Of a stretch of DNA of 64,000 nucleotides, positions 23,968 to 31,897 are shown piece after piece (position 1 is the stretch's first letter; every line of letters starts with the position of its first letter). A program made the position numbers and the translations under genes. This DNA comes from Jatrophihabitans telluris. GTDB taxonomy: Bacteria; Actinomycetota; Actinomycetes; Mycobacteriales; Jatrophihabitantaceae. Location: contig NZ_CP097332.1 in NCBI RefSeq assembly GCF_023516435.1, positions 3,968,001 through 4,032,000 on the forward strand, written 5' to 3'. Below the pieces are notes generated by a model. The model saw only the letters and a program-made list of their open reading frames with translations, was not told the origin of the DNA and did not search any database.

Positions 23968-24807
23968 TCAGTCCGTCGCCGGTTTGAGGACGTACCCGAC
24001 GCCTCTCACGGTGTGGATCATGGGCGGGCGTCCCAGGTCGAGCTTCTTTCGCAGATAGCTGACGTACAACTCCACGACGTGGCCCTGCCCACCGAAGTCG
24101 TAATCCCAGACCTGATCGAGGATCTGGGCCTTCGACAGCACCCTCCTCGGATTGCGAGCGAGGTAGGTCAGCAGGGCGAACTCCGTCGCGGTGAGTTCGA
24201 GCAGGTTCGCACCGCGTCGAACCTCGTGCGCGTCCTCGTCGATGACCAGGTCACCCACGACGATCCGGTTGCCGTCCCGCGAACGCGCCAGGCCCGCCCT
24301 GCGCACCAGTGCCCGGGCCCGGACGAGGACCTCCTGCAGGCTGAACGGCTTCGTCACGTAGTCGTCGGCCCCGGCCGAGATTCCCGCGATGCGGTCCGCG
24401 ACCCCGTCCCGCGCGGTGAGGAAGAGGACGCAGACGTGCTCGGACCCGAGCCTGAGCCGCCGCAGCACCTCCAGCCCGTCCAGGTCGGGCAGCATCATGT
24501 CGAGGACCACCAGGTCCGGCAGGAACTGCTCGGCGATGCGCAGGCCGTCCGCGCCCGCCAATGCGCCACGGACCTCGAAGCCGTCGAAGCGCAGTGCGCT
24601 GACCAGCGCGTCCGTGATGCCGGGCTCGTCATCGACCACCAGCGCTCGCGGCGGCCCGCCGTCCGGCCGGTGCAGCGTCCCCGAGGGCAGGGTTCCCGAC
24701 GGTGTCGTCAAGGGCAGCGCTCCCGACGGCAGCGTTGTCGGGGGTTGCCTTACCGAAGGTGGCGCGGTGACCGGCTCGCCGGCGCGGGAGGATTCGCTCG
24801 TGCTCAC
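23968..24807 (-). CDS. OmpR/PhoB-family response regulator
   Basis: A 279-residue regulator. A low-complexity Ser/Thr/Pro/Leu tail (residues 1-52) with short TPSGTLPSG repeats precedes the receiver domain, which has ALVVDDEPG, the phospho-acceptor Asp in VVLDMMLPD and the lysine in VTKPF. The C-terminal winged helix reads ELTATEFALLTYL and ends HTVRGVGYVL. The kinase gene follows by 6 bp. Two inverted TTCAGAGCT sites in the divergent intergenic region are candidate binding boxes. Confidence 0.9.
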   Translation of the reverse strand: MSTSESSRAGEPVTAPPSVRQPPTTLPSGALPLTTPSGTLPSGTLHRPDGGPPRALVVDDEPGITDALVSALRFDGFEVRGALAGADGLRIAEQFLPDLVVLDMMLPDLDGLEVLRRLRLGSEHVCVLFLTARDGVADRIAGISAGADDYVTKPFSLQEVLVRARALVRRAGLARSRDGNRIVVGDLVIDEDAHEVRRGANLLELTATEFALLTYLARNPRRVLSKAQILDQVWDYDFGGQGHVVELYVSYLRKKLDLGRPPMIHTVRGVGYVLKPATD

Positions 24808-24860
24808 CAGACCAGGATGGCTGATCCGGGGCCGCTGGCATGCGGCCGAAGCTCTGGATC

Positions 24861-24950
24861 AGCTCTGAATCGGCGCAGGGCTGTCTCTGACCGGAGCCCC
24901 CCTGCGTTTGATCGACCGAACCACAGGCCGTTGAGAGCACGTTCAGAGCT
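24861..24950. promoter_or_regulatory. Inverted TTCAGAGCT boxes in the divergent control region
   Basis: AGCTCTGAA at 24861-24869 and its exact complement TTCAGAGCT at 24942-24950, one near each divergent gene start. A 9-bp perfect match in a 160-bp gap is suggestive of response-regulator boxes. Confidence 0.4.
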
Positions 24951-24970
24951 AGCTCGGATTGACTGGAGAG

Positions 24971-26347
24971 ATGATGCCGACCAGGGCCCGCCCGACGCCG
25001 CCCGCGGCGACCTGGGTGCCGACGGGTCCGGCGCTGCTGCCGCCGCTCGCTCTCACGGCGATGTGGTTCGGCGCGGCGCTGGCCCTGCTGCTGTGGTGGC
25101 AGGACACCCAGTACGTCTCAGGACTCGATGGCTGGCTCACCAACGCGGGACGGCTGACGGGTCTGCTCGCCGGCTACCTGCTGGCGTTGTTGCTCGCGCT
25201 CATGGCTCGGGTCCCCGCGCTCGAACGGGGCATCGGGACGGACCGGCTGGCGCGCTGGCACGCCAGCCTCGGCCGGTACACGGTGTGCCTGTCGGTGACG
25301 CACGCACTGCTGATCCTCTGGGGTTATTCGCTGACCGCGCACGTCAACCCCGTCTCGCAGACCTCCACCCTGCTCCTGAGCTACCCGGACGTGCTGATGG
25401 CGACGGTTGCCCTGGGGCTGCTGGTGCTGGTCGGTGTGGTGTCGGCGCGAGCCGCCCGCCGGCGGATGTCCTACGAGACCTGGCACTTCATCCACCTGTA
25501 CACCTATCTCGCGGTCGCGTTGGCGTTCAGCCACCAGTTCGCCACCGGCGTCGACTTCGTCGACAACGCGCCGGCACGCTGGCTGTGGTCGGCCATGTAC
25601 CTGAGCGTCGCGCTCACGCTGGTGTGGTTTCGCTTCCTCACCCCGCTGCTCGTGGCCCGGCGGCACCAGATGCGGGTGGTGGCTGTGCACCGGGAATCTG
25701 CGGACACGGTCTCCGTGTGGATCGGCGGACGGCAACTGGATCGTCTCAAGGCCGAGTCCGGGCAGTTCTTCCGCTGGCGGTTCCTGACCCGCGAGCGGTG
25801 GTGGGCGGCCAACCCCTACTCACTGTCGGCCGTCCCGCGCCCGGATCTGCTGCGCATCACGGTCAAGGACCTGGGCGACCACAGCCGGGATCTCGGCACC
25901 ATCAGTCCCGGGACCCGGGTGCTGGCCGAGGGCCCGTTCGGTGCGTTCACCGCTCGCAACGCCAGCGGCCGTGGCAAGGTGCTCCTCCTCGCGGGCGGCG
26001 TCGGCATCACGCCCATCCGCGCGCTGTTCGAGTCACTACCGGCGGCACCCGGAGCGCTCACCCTGATCTACCGCGCCAGCGCGCCGCAAGACGTCGTGTT
26101 CGCCGAGGAGCTCCAGCACATCGCGGCGGGGCGGCAGGCCCGGCTGCTCTACCTGTTCGGGCCCCGAGGGTCTGCCGGCCGGCCCGATCCGCTCCAGGCC
26201 GATAACCTCCTTCGGACGATTCCGGACCTGGCCGAGCACGAGGTCTACCTGTGCGGGCCGCCCGGGATGACCGACGCGGCCCAGCGAGAACTACGCCGTG
26301 CCGGTGTCGGCCGACGCCATGTCCATGTCGAATCCTTCACCTTCTGA
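24971..26347 (+). CDS. Ferric-reductase-like membrane oxidoreductase (haem + FAD/NAD domains)
   Basis: A 458-residue electron-transfer protein. Six helices occupy residues 20-230, with haem-ligand histidines in RWHASLGR, SVTHALL, TWHFIHLYTYL and AFSHQF. The C-terminal half is a ferredoxin-reductase unit: FAD-binding NPYSLSAVPR and NADH-binding LLAGGVGITPIR, ending with CGPPGM and ESFTF. It should move electrons from cytoplasmic NAD(P)H across the membrane. ATG at 24971 has GGAG three bases upstream. It is followed at 9 bp by the FMN-binding protein gene. Confidence 0.85.
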   Translation: MMPTRARPTPPAATWVPTGPALLPPLALTAMWFGAALALLLWWQDTQYVSGLDGWLTNAGRLTGLLAGYLLALLLALMARVPALERGIGTDRLARWHASLGRYTVCLSVTHALLILWGYSLTAHVNPVSQTSTLLLSYPDVLMATVALGLLVLVGVVSARAARRRMSYETWHFIHLYTYLAVALAFSHQFATGVDFVDNAPARWLWSAMYLSVALTLVWFRFLTPLLVARRHQMRVVAVHRESADTVSVWIGGRQLDRLKAESGQFFRWRFLTRERWWAANPYSLSAVPRPDLLRITVKDLGDHSRDLGTISPGTRVLAEGPFGAFTARNASGRGKVLLLAGGVGITPIRALFESLPAAPGALTLIYRASAPQDVVFAEELQHIAAGRQARLLYLFGPRGSAGRPDPLQADNLLRTIPDLAEHEVYLCGPPGMTDAAQRELRRAGVGRRHVHVESFTF

Positions 26348-26356
26348 GGTCGTCCA

Positions 26357-26944
26357 ATGCGCCGCGTACTTCTCGCCGTCACCGGCACCATCGCCGGGCT
26401 GGTCGCGCTGCTCAGCTTCAAGACCCACGCGGCCATCACCGGGCAGGCCTTGCCGCAGGCCAGCCTGCCGGGCTCCAGCTCGACATCCTCGGACTCGGCA
26501 TCCTCCGGCGCGGCATCCTCCGGCGCGGCATCGTCCGGCGCGGCATCGTCCGGCGCGGCATCGTCCGGCGTGACATCGTCCGGCGCACCCTCGTCCGGCC
26601 CGCCATCGCCCGGCTCATCGAGCGCATCGGGCACGCCGGCCCCGAGCAGCCCTTCCTCCTCGGCCGCGAGCCAGACCTACACCGGCCAAGCGATCTCGAC
26701 CCGTTACGGGGTCGTCCAGGTGCGGATCACCGTCCGCGCAAAGCGAATCACCAACGCCGCCTTCGTTCAGCTGACCGCCTTCGACGGGCATTCGGCCGAC
26801 ATCAACGCTCAAGCGGGCCCGATCCTGCTGGAGCAGACCTTGAGCGCCCAGAGCGCGCAGATCGATGGAGTCTCCGGCGCGACCTTCACCACCGACGGGT
26901 ACGAGCAGTCGTTGCAGAGCGCCTTGGACCAGGCCGGTATCTGA
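26357..26944 (+). CDS. Exported FMN-binding-domain protein
   Basis: A 195-residue exported protein. Signal helix at residues 3-20, then a Ser/Gly/Ala linker (about 33-90) of repeated SSGAA units, then an FMN_bind domain with YGVVQVRITV and SGATFTTDGY; the Thr of the latter block is where ApbE attaches FMN. It therefore receives covalent flavin outside the membrane and should pass electrons from the membrane reductase upstream. The ApbE gene follows with a one-base overlap (TGATG). Confidence 0.85.
   Translation: MRRVLLAVTGTIAGLVALLSFKTHAAITGQALPQASLPGSSSTSSDSASSGAASSGAASSGAASSGAASSGVTSSGAPSSGPPSPGSSSASGTPAPSSPSSSAASQTYTGQAISTRYGVVQVRITVRAKRITNAAFVQLTAFDGHSADINAQAGPILLEQTLSAQSAQIDGVSGATFTTDGYEQSLQSALDQAGI
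26500..26605 (+). repeat. 15-bp in-gene tandem repeat (Ser-Ser-Gly-Ala-Ala linker)
   Basis: About seven copies of a 15-bp unit (TCCTCCGGCGCGGCA and variants) encode the extracellular linker of the FMN-binding protein. The copies grow more divergent toward the 3' end. Confidence 0.85.
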
Positions 26945-27687
26945 TGGGAATTCGGCACGTCGAGGCGGTGATGGGGACGATGTTCTCCATCGAGATCCGT
27001 GACGCTCGCTTGACCGGCTCGGCCGCCGAACGCGTGCTCGAACCCCTGCTGGCGCGGTTGCACGCCATCGATGCCGACTACTCCCCGTTCCGCCCGGACA
27101 GCCTGGTCAGCAGGGTCAACCGGGGCGAGCTGAGCGAGAGGGACCTGCCCGCCGAGGCGAAGACGGTCCTGAGGGAGTGCGAGCTGTGGCGGGAGCTGTC
27201 CGGGGGCGCGTTCGACGTCCGGGCCACTGGGCGTCTGGATCCCTGCGGGTACGTCAAGGGCTGGGCGATCGCCGAGGCGTCCCGGCTGCTGGCCGAAGCC
27301 GGTTCGACCTGGCACTGCGTCAACGGCGGCGGCGACGTCCAGGCGGTCGCCCCGGCCGACGTCCGACCTTGGCGCGTTGCCATCGCGGACCCGCGCGATC
27401 GGGGCCGGACGGTGGCAACTCTCACCGGGCACACGCTGGCGGTCGCCACCTCCGGAAGCGCCGAACGAGGTGAGCACATCGCCGACCCCCGCACGGGAAG
27501 GCCGGCCACGGGCGACCTGCTGAGCCTGAGCGTCTACGGCCGATCGATCATCGACTGTGACGTGCTCGCGACGGCCGGCTACGCGATGGGCGCCGACGTG
27601 TGCGGATGGTTCACCCAGCGACCGCATCTGACCGCGTACGCGGTCCGTGCTTCGGGCACGAGTTGGCTCGGCCGACCGGCTGCCTAG
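26944..27687 (+). CDS. apbE: FAD:protein FMN transferase
   Basis: A 247-residue ApbE-family flavinyltransferase, which moves FMN from FAD to a Thr in partner proteins. Visible are VMGTMFSIEI, DADYSPFRPDSLVSRVN, the LDPCGYVKGWA stretch, VNGGGDVQA and the C-terminal IIDCDVLATAGYAMG metal-site region. No lipoprotein signal is seen, so it may act in the cytoplasm or be carried by its partner. Starts on the stop codon of the FMN_bind gene. Its TAG stop shares the CTAG palindrome with the convergent aldolase gene. Confidence 0.85.
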   Translation: MGIRHVEAVMGTMFSIEIRDARLTGSAAERVLEPLLARLHAIDADYSPFRPDSLVSRVNRGELSERDLPAEAKTVLRECELWRELSGGAFDVRATGRLDPCGYVKGWAIAEASRLLAEAGSTWHCVNGGGDVQAVAPADVRPWRVAIADPRDRGRTVATLTGHTLAVATSGSAERGEHIADPRTGRPATGDLLSLSVYGRSIIDCDVLATAGYAMGADVCGWFTQRPHLTAYAVRASGTSWLGRPAA

Positions 27688-28535
27688 CGGTTGGCCACCA
27701 CCGTGGCCAAGGCCGCCACGGTGTCGGCGATCGCCTCGCGCGCGGGCGAAAGGTACTTGCGGGGATCGACCAGCGCCGCATCGCCGGCCAGCGCCGAGCG
27801 AACCGCCGCGGTCATGGCGATGTTCAGGGCGGTGCCGATGTTCACCTTCGCGATCCCGGCCTCGACGGCGTGCCGGATCTCGCTGTCAGGAACGCCGGAA
27901 GAGCCGTGCAGTACGAGCGGCACGGCCAGCGAGTCGGCCAGCTCGGCGATCAGCTCCAGGTCCAGGCTCGCCGAGCGGGTGGTCATCGCGTGCGAGCTGC
28001 CGACGGCTACCGCGAGCGCGTCGACCCCGGTGGCAGCCACGAATGCCCGGGCTTCGAGCGGATCGGTGCGGACCCCGGCGGCGTGCGCGCTGGCCGGCGC
28101 GTCGGGCTTGCCGCCGACGTAGCCGAGTTCGGCCTCCAGATACAGTCCCTGAGCGTGCGCCCAGTCCGCCGCGCGGCGGGTCGCGTCGAGATTGTGCTGA
28201 TAGGGCTGGGCTCCCGCGTCGAACATGGCCGAGGAGAAGCCGGCCCGCGCCGCTTGGTGCAGTAGTTCGACATCGTCGACGTGATCCAGGTGAAGTGAGA
28301 CCTCTACTGCGGCTGATTCGGCCACGGCGGCGGCCCCCCGCGCGATCGGCAGCACGCGGTTGCCGTGGAAGCGCACGGCGTTCTGGCTGATCTGCAGAAT
28401 GACCGCCACACCGGCGCGCTCGGCGCCGGTCACGATGGCCTCGGCGTGTTCGAGGGTGATCACGTTGAACGCCGGCACCCCCACCCGGGCTTGCGCCGCG
28501 GCGGCGACGAGATCGGCGGTTCTGGCCAGGGGCAT
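27684..28535 (-). CDS. Class II fructose/tagatose-bisphosphate aldolase
   Basis: A 283-residue zinc-dependent aldolase cleaving ketose 1,6-bisphosphate to DHAP and glyceraldehyde 3-phosphate. It opens VGVPAFNVITLEHAEAI, has the metal-binding HLDHVDD, EAELGYVGG, the HGSSGVPD zinc-histidine loop and KVNIGTALN phosphate site. Shorter than central-metabolism FbaA, so a catabolic (GatY/KbaY-like) role is likely. It starts one base after the stop of the PfkB-type sugar-phosphate kinase gene, whose product would supply its substrate. Confidence 0.85.
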   Translation of the reverse strand: MPLARTADLVAAAAQARVGVPAFNVITLEHAEAIVTGAERAGVAVILQISQNAVRFHGNRVLPIARGAAAVAESAAVEVSLHLDHVDDVELLHQAARAGFSSAMFDAGAQPYQHNLDATRRAADWAHAQGLYLEAELGYVGGKPDAPASAHAAGVRTDPLEARAFVAATGVDALAVAVGSSHAMTTRSASLDLELIAELADSLAVPLVLHGSSGVPDSEIRHAVEAGIAKVNIGTALNIAMTAAVRSALAGDAALVDPRKYLSPAREAIADTVAALATVVANR

Positions 28536-28536
28536 G

Positions 28537-29565
28537 TCAGGACTCTCCTTCAGTGGCCACGGTGACAGCGTCATCAGCCACAATGACGGCCGCATCGGCT
28601 TCATCGGCTTCATCGGCCGCATCGGTGACGGCGCGGGTGGTGGACACGGACTCGATCAATACGCGCGGACGAAGGCGCGCGCGGGTGGCCGGATCGATCT
28701 CGCCGGCGACCTCTACGGCGACGGCGGCGGCGGACGTCGCGATCCCGTCAGCCAGGATGGCGGGCCAGTCCTTGCCCGCCCGGACGCCGGCCGCGACGGC
28801 GGCGACGAGGGAATCGCCTGCGCCGGTGGGATTGCCGCGGACTCGTTCGGGTGCGCCGGCCTGCCAGGTGCCGTCCGGAGTGACCGCGATGAGGCCTTGT
28901 TCACCACGCGAAACGAGCACCACCGACGGGCCCCGGTCCGCCAGCTCGGCTGCCGCGAGGTGGACGTCGTTGGCGCTGGTCAACGATCGACCGACGAGCT
29001 CGGCCAGCTCGTGATGGTTGGGTTTGACCAGGAACGGACGGGCGGGCAGGGCCGTGTCGAGCGCGGGCCCGTCAGCGTCGAGAATCGCGGGCACCCCTTC
29101 GAGGTGGGCGAGCTCGATCAGCTCGCCGTACGCGCCCGGTTCCAGCCCGCGCGGCAGGCTCCCGGCCAGCACGAGCAGGTCGGCGGACTTCATCTCATCC
29201 CGAAAAACCTCGACGAACACGGCCCATTCGGCCGGTGTGATGACCGGCCCGGGTTCGTTGAAGACGGTGGCGTCGGCAATATCTACGACCGTAACGGTGC
29301 GGCGGGTGTCGCCGGCGGTCGGGACCAGACGATGGTCCAGCCCGGCGGCGGCGAGGTCGTGGGCCAGCTGTTGCCCCGTGGTGGAGCCGGCGAAGGCCAG
29401 CAATCGCGCCGGTTCGCCGAGCTGGCGCAACACCCGGGCGACGTTGACGGCTTTGCCCCCGGCGCGATGTCGAACCTCCCGGACTCGATGGGAGGCCCCG
29501 GGCTGGATCCGATCCACGGTGTAGGTGACGTCGATGGCCGCATTGAGGCAGACGGCGAGGATCAC
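28537..29565 (-). CDS. PfkB-type sugar-phosphate kinase (1-phosphofructokinase/tagatose-6-phosphate kinase)
   Basis: A 342-residue kinase of the FruK/LacC group. It starts MILAVCLNAAIDVTYTVD, continues with HRAGGKAVNVARVLRQLG, and carries LVLAGSLPRGL, KPNHHEL and the catalytic NPTGAGDSL. The acidic C-terminal tail is an imperfect ADEADEADAA repeat. With the aldolase directly downstream it forms a kinase-aldolase pair that turns fructose 1-phosphate or tagatose 6-phosphate into triose phosphates. No PTS gene is adjacent; the phosphorylated sugar may come from another kinase such as that at 56458. Confidence 0.85.
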   Translation of the reverse strand: MILAVCLNAAIDVTYTVDRIQPGASHRVREVRHRAGGKAVNVARVLRQLGEPARLLAFAGSTTGQQLAHDLAAAGLDHRLVPTAGDTRRTVTVVDIADATVFNEPGPVITPAEWAVFVEVFRDEMKSADLLVLAGSLPRGLEPGAYGELIELAHLEGVPAILDADGPALDTALPARPFLVKPNHHELAELVGRSLTSANDVHLAAAELADRGPSVVLVSRGEQGLIAVTPDGTWQAGAPERVRGNPTGAGDSLVAAVAAGVRAGKDWPAILADGIATSAAAVAVEVAGEIDPATRARLRPRVLIESVSTTRAVTDAADEADEADAAVIVADDAVTVATEGES

Positions 29566-29599
29566 GGGCGAACTCTATCGGTTCTGAGAGACTGGACGA

Positions 29600-29998
29600 G
29601 TGAGCTCTCCCACCAGGTGCCCGTGCGGTTCCGGCGATTCCTACCCGGACTGCTGTGGTCGCTACCACGCCGGGCGGCCGGCGCCGACCGCGGAAAGCCT
29701 GATGAGGTCGAGATATTCGGCCTTCGCGATGGGCCTGCCCGACTATCTGCTGCGCACCTGGCACCCGGACACCCGGCCGAACGAGCTGGAACTGGACGCC
29801 GCCCAACGTTGGCTGCGCCTGGACGTGCTCGGCGTCTACGGCGGTGGCCTGCTCGACGCCGAGGGCACGGTCGACTTCCAGGCGCACTACCGCCGGACCG
29901 GCGTCACGACCAGCCGGGGCATGCAGAGCGAGGTCAGCACCTTCCGGCGCGAAGGCAGCGAATGGCGTTACTACGACGGAGTCCGGAGCTTGCGGTGA
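29600..29998 (+). CDS. YchJ-family zinc-binding protein
   Basis: A 132-residue YchJ/UPF0225 protein. The N-terminal SEC-C-like finger CPCGSGDSYPDCCGRYH, the LMRSRYSAFAMG helix, WLRLDVLG and the closing WRYYDG are all family marks. Biochemical role unknown. GTG start, first of a three-gene run joined by overlaps (4 and 11 bp). Confidence 0.9.
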   Translation: MSSPTRCPCGSGDSYPDCCGRYHAGRPAPTAESLMRSRYSAFAMGLPDYLLRTWHPDTRPNELELDAAQRWLRLDVLGVYGGGLLDAEGTVDFQAHYRRTGVTTSRGMQSEVSTFRREGSEWRYYDGVRSLR

Positions 29999-30621
29999 CT
30001 GTCCCGCGAGCGCGGATCCTGCCCGCCTCCCACCGTCGGGCAGTGCCGTGGAAGAACGGCGGTGGGGTGACCTTTCCCGTCGCTTCCAGCCCGGACGGCG
30101 TCGATCCGACGGCGCCGTTCGATTGGCGCGTCAGCATTGCCTCGATCAGCCGCGACGGAGGCTTCTCCACGTTCACCGGTATCGACCGCGTGATCGTCGT
30201 GATCGACGGCGCGGGTGTGGTCTTGACGGTGAACGGCGCGACGGTACCGCTAGGGCCCCTGGCCCCCTATGCCTTTGCCGGCGAGGCGGAGGTTTCGGGC
30301 CGCCTGGTCGAGGGCGCAACTCTCGATCTGAACCTGATGACGCGACGAGGCAAGACCACCGGATCGATGGAAGTGATCCGGCTGCCTGAGCAGGGTTTGC
30401 CGCTGTCGCCCACACAGGGCGAGACCATCGTCGCGGTTTGTCTGTCCGCGGGCGGTTGCCTCGGCGATGTCGTCCTGCAACCCCGGGACGCTGTCATCGT
30501 GGATTTCGCCGACACTGGATTCGATGGCGCGGCCGGCTCTGACGAACTGCCGCCAATCACCGGTGTGGCCACCCCGGTCGCTGTGCTCCGGGTGCGGAAG
30601 GTGGCCGGTCGTGGCGGGTGA
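29995..30621 (+). CDS. HutD/Ves-family cupin protein
   Basis: A 208-residue bicupin-like protein of the HutD/Ves family, which starts with an R..PWKNGGG motif seen here as RRAVPWKNGGG, followed by WRVSIASISRDGGFSTFTGIDR read across a strand pair. HutD is linked to histidine use in other bacteria but no hut gene is near. GTG at 29995 overlaps the YchJ stop (GTGA), with GGAG six bases upstream. Confidence 0.8.
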   Translation: MTVPRARILPASHRRAVPWKNGGGVTFPVASSPDGVDPTAPFDWRVSIASISRDGGFSTFTGIDRVIVVIDGAGVVLTVNGATVPLGPLAPYAFAGEAEVSGRLVEGATLDLNLMTRRGKTTGSMEVIRLPEQGLPLSPTQGETIVAVCLSAGGCLGDVVLQPRDAVIVDFADTGFDGAAGSDELPPITGVATPVAVLRVRKVAGRGG

Positions 30622-31696
30622 GGATTCCACGCGGCACTGGCATCAGGTTCGGCAAATCGTTCGGCCCACGCTCGGAGTGCTCGCTCTGCTGCTGGTCATC
30701 AACTACGTGTTGCTGCCGCAGATTGCCGGTGCGCGCAAGACGATCCACCTGCTGTCCGGGGTGAATGTGTGGTGGCTGGTGGTCGCCGCGGCCGCCGAGA
30801 TCGCCTCCTTGCTGGCCTATGTGCGGCTGAGCCAGTTGACGCTCCGCTGGCCGTCGCTGCGGTTTCGGACGATGTCCCAGATCGATCTCAGCACCCTGGC
30901 GCTGAGCCACGTGGTGCCGGCCGGCTCGTTGGTGGGCGTCGGCGTCGGCTACGCCTTGATCGTGCGAGCCGGGGTGCCGCGCAGCCAGGCGGTGACGGGC
31001 AAGACCGTGCAGACAGTCGGTTCAGCCGTGATCCTGAACGTCATCCTGGCCGTGGGTCTGTGTGCGGCACTGGTCCTGCACGGCAGCGACCCGCTGTACG
31101 GGCCGATCGCGGCGGCCGGCCTGGTGCTGCTGGTATCGGTTGCGATCATCACGGTCCTCGTGCTGCGCCGTCAGCAACGCATCATCGAGCTGTTGACCCG
31201 GCTGCTCAGCCGACTACCGCATGTGGATCCCGCCGTGGGGCAGCGGCTGGTGAGCTCACTTGCGGACACGCTGCGGACCCTCGGCCGGGACCGGACCTTT
31301 CTTCGCCAGACCCTGTTGTGGGCGACGTTGAACTGGATGCTCGATGCGCTGTCGCTGTGGTGCAGCGTGCGAGCCTTCGGCCACGCGCTGGGGCCGGTTG
31401 GTTTGGTTGTGGCCTACGGCCTGGCCAACGTCGCCGCGGCGCTGCCGTTCACACCGGGCGGATTGGGAATCGTTGAGGGCATCCTCGTGCCCACCCTGGT
31501 CGCCTTCAACACGACGCGTGGCATCGCGATCCTCGGAGTGCTCGCCTGGCGGTTGTTCAGTTTCTGGATCCCGATCCCGATCGGACTGGCCTGTTACGCC
31601 CCGCTGGTCGCCCGGGGAGACCACACCGAAGAGCCCGAGCCGGACGGGGACGAGGCCGAGCAGACCGAGCCCGGCGCACGTGAGCCACGCACGTGA
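30611..31696 (+). CDS. YbhN/AglD-type multi-pass membrane protein (UPF0104, flippase-like)
   Basis: A 361-residue membrane protein with eight to nine helices, from LGVLALLLVINYVLL near residue 16 to the C-terminal AWRLFSFWIPIPIGLACY. The family includes the lysyl-phosphatidylglycerol synthase membrane domain; no cytosolic synthase domain is attached here, so a lipid or glycolipid flipping role is a guess. TPGGLGIVEG is the usual conserved loop. GTG at 30611 overlaps HutD by 11 bp. The acidic tail runs into the 13-bp repeat, in which its stop codon lies. Confidence 0.75.
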   Translation: MAGEDSTRHWHQVRQIVRPTLGVLALLLVINYVLLPQIAGARKTIHLLSGVNVWWLVVAAAAEIASLLAYVRLSQLTLRWPSLRFRTMSQIDLSTLALSHVVPAGSLVGVGVGYALIVRAGVPRSQAVTGKTVQTVGSAVILNVILAVGLCAALVLHGSDPLYGPIAAAGLVLLVSVAIITVLVLRRQQRIIELLTRLLSRLPHVDPAVGQRLVSSLADTLRTLGRDRTFLRQTLLWATLNWMLDALSLWCSVRAFGHALGPVGLVVAYGLANVAAALPFTPGGLGIVEGILVPTLVAFNTTRGIAILGVLAWRLFSFWIPIPIGLACYAPLVARGDHTEEPEPDGDEAEQTEPGAREPRT

Positions 31697-31806
31697 GCCA
31701 CGCACGTGAGCCACGCACGTGAGCCGCGCACGTGAGCCACGCACGTGAGCCACGCACGTGAGCCACGCACGTGAGCCACGCACGTGAGCCGCGCACGTGA
31801 GCCGCG
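31676..31806. repeat. Ten-copy 13-bp tandem repeat containing CACGTG
   Basis: The unit GTGAGCCACGCAC (with rare A-to-G change) begins at 31680 and recurs every 13 bp to 31797. Each copy carries the palindrome CACGTG and a TGA; the second holds the stop of the YbhN-type gene. Because 13 is not a multiple of three, any length change keeps a stop close by in every frame. Confidence 0.95.
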
Positions 31807-31897
31807 GGAGGGACAGGTCGAAGCGCACGATTCGAGCGACAGCAATGGCACGCTCGTCCCCCCTGATCCAGCGGCTTTCCGGTCCGTTTCCGGGTGC

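Noticed and set aside
28360-29994. Open frame upstream of HutD, antisense to the aldolase and kinase genes
   Set aside because: Only the part from 29995 on matches a protein family; the rest lies opposite real genes.
31676-31806. Repeat array considered as a CRISPR
   Set aside because: Units are 13 bp and directly joined, with no spacers and no cas genes nearby.
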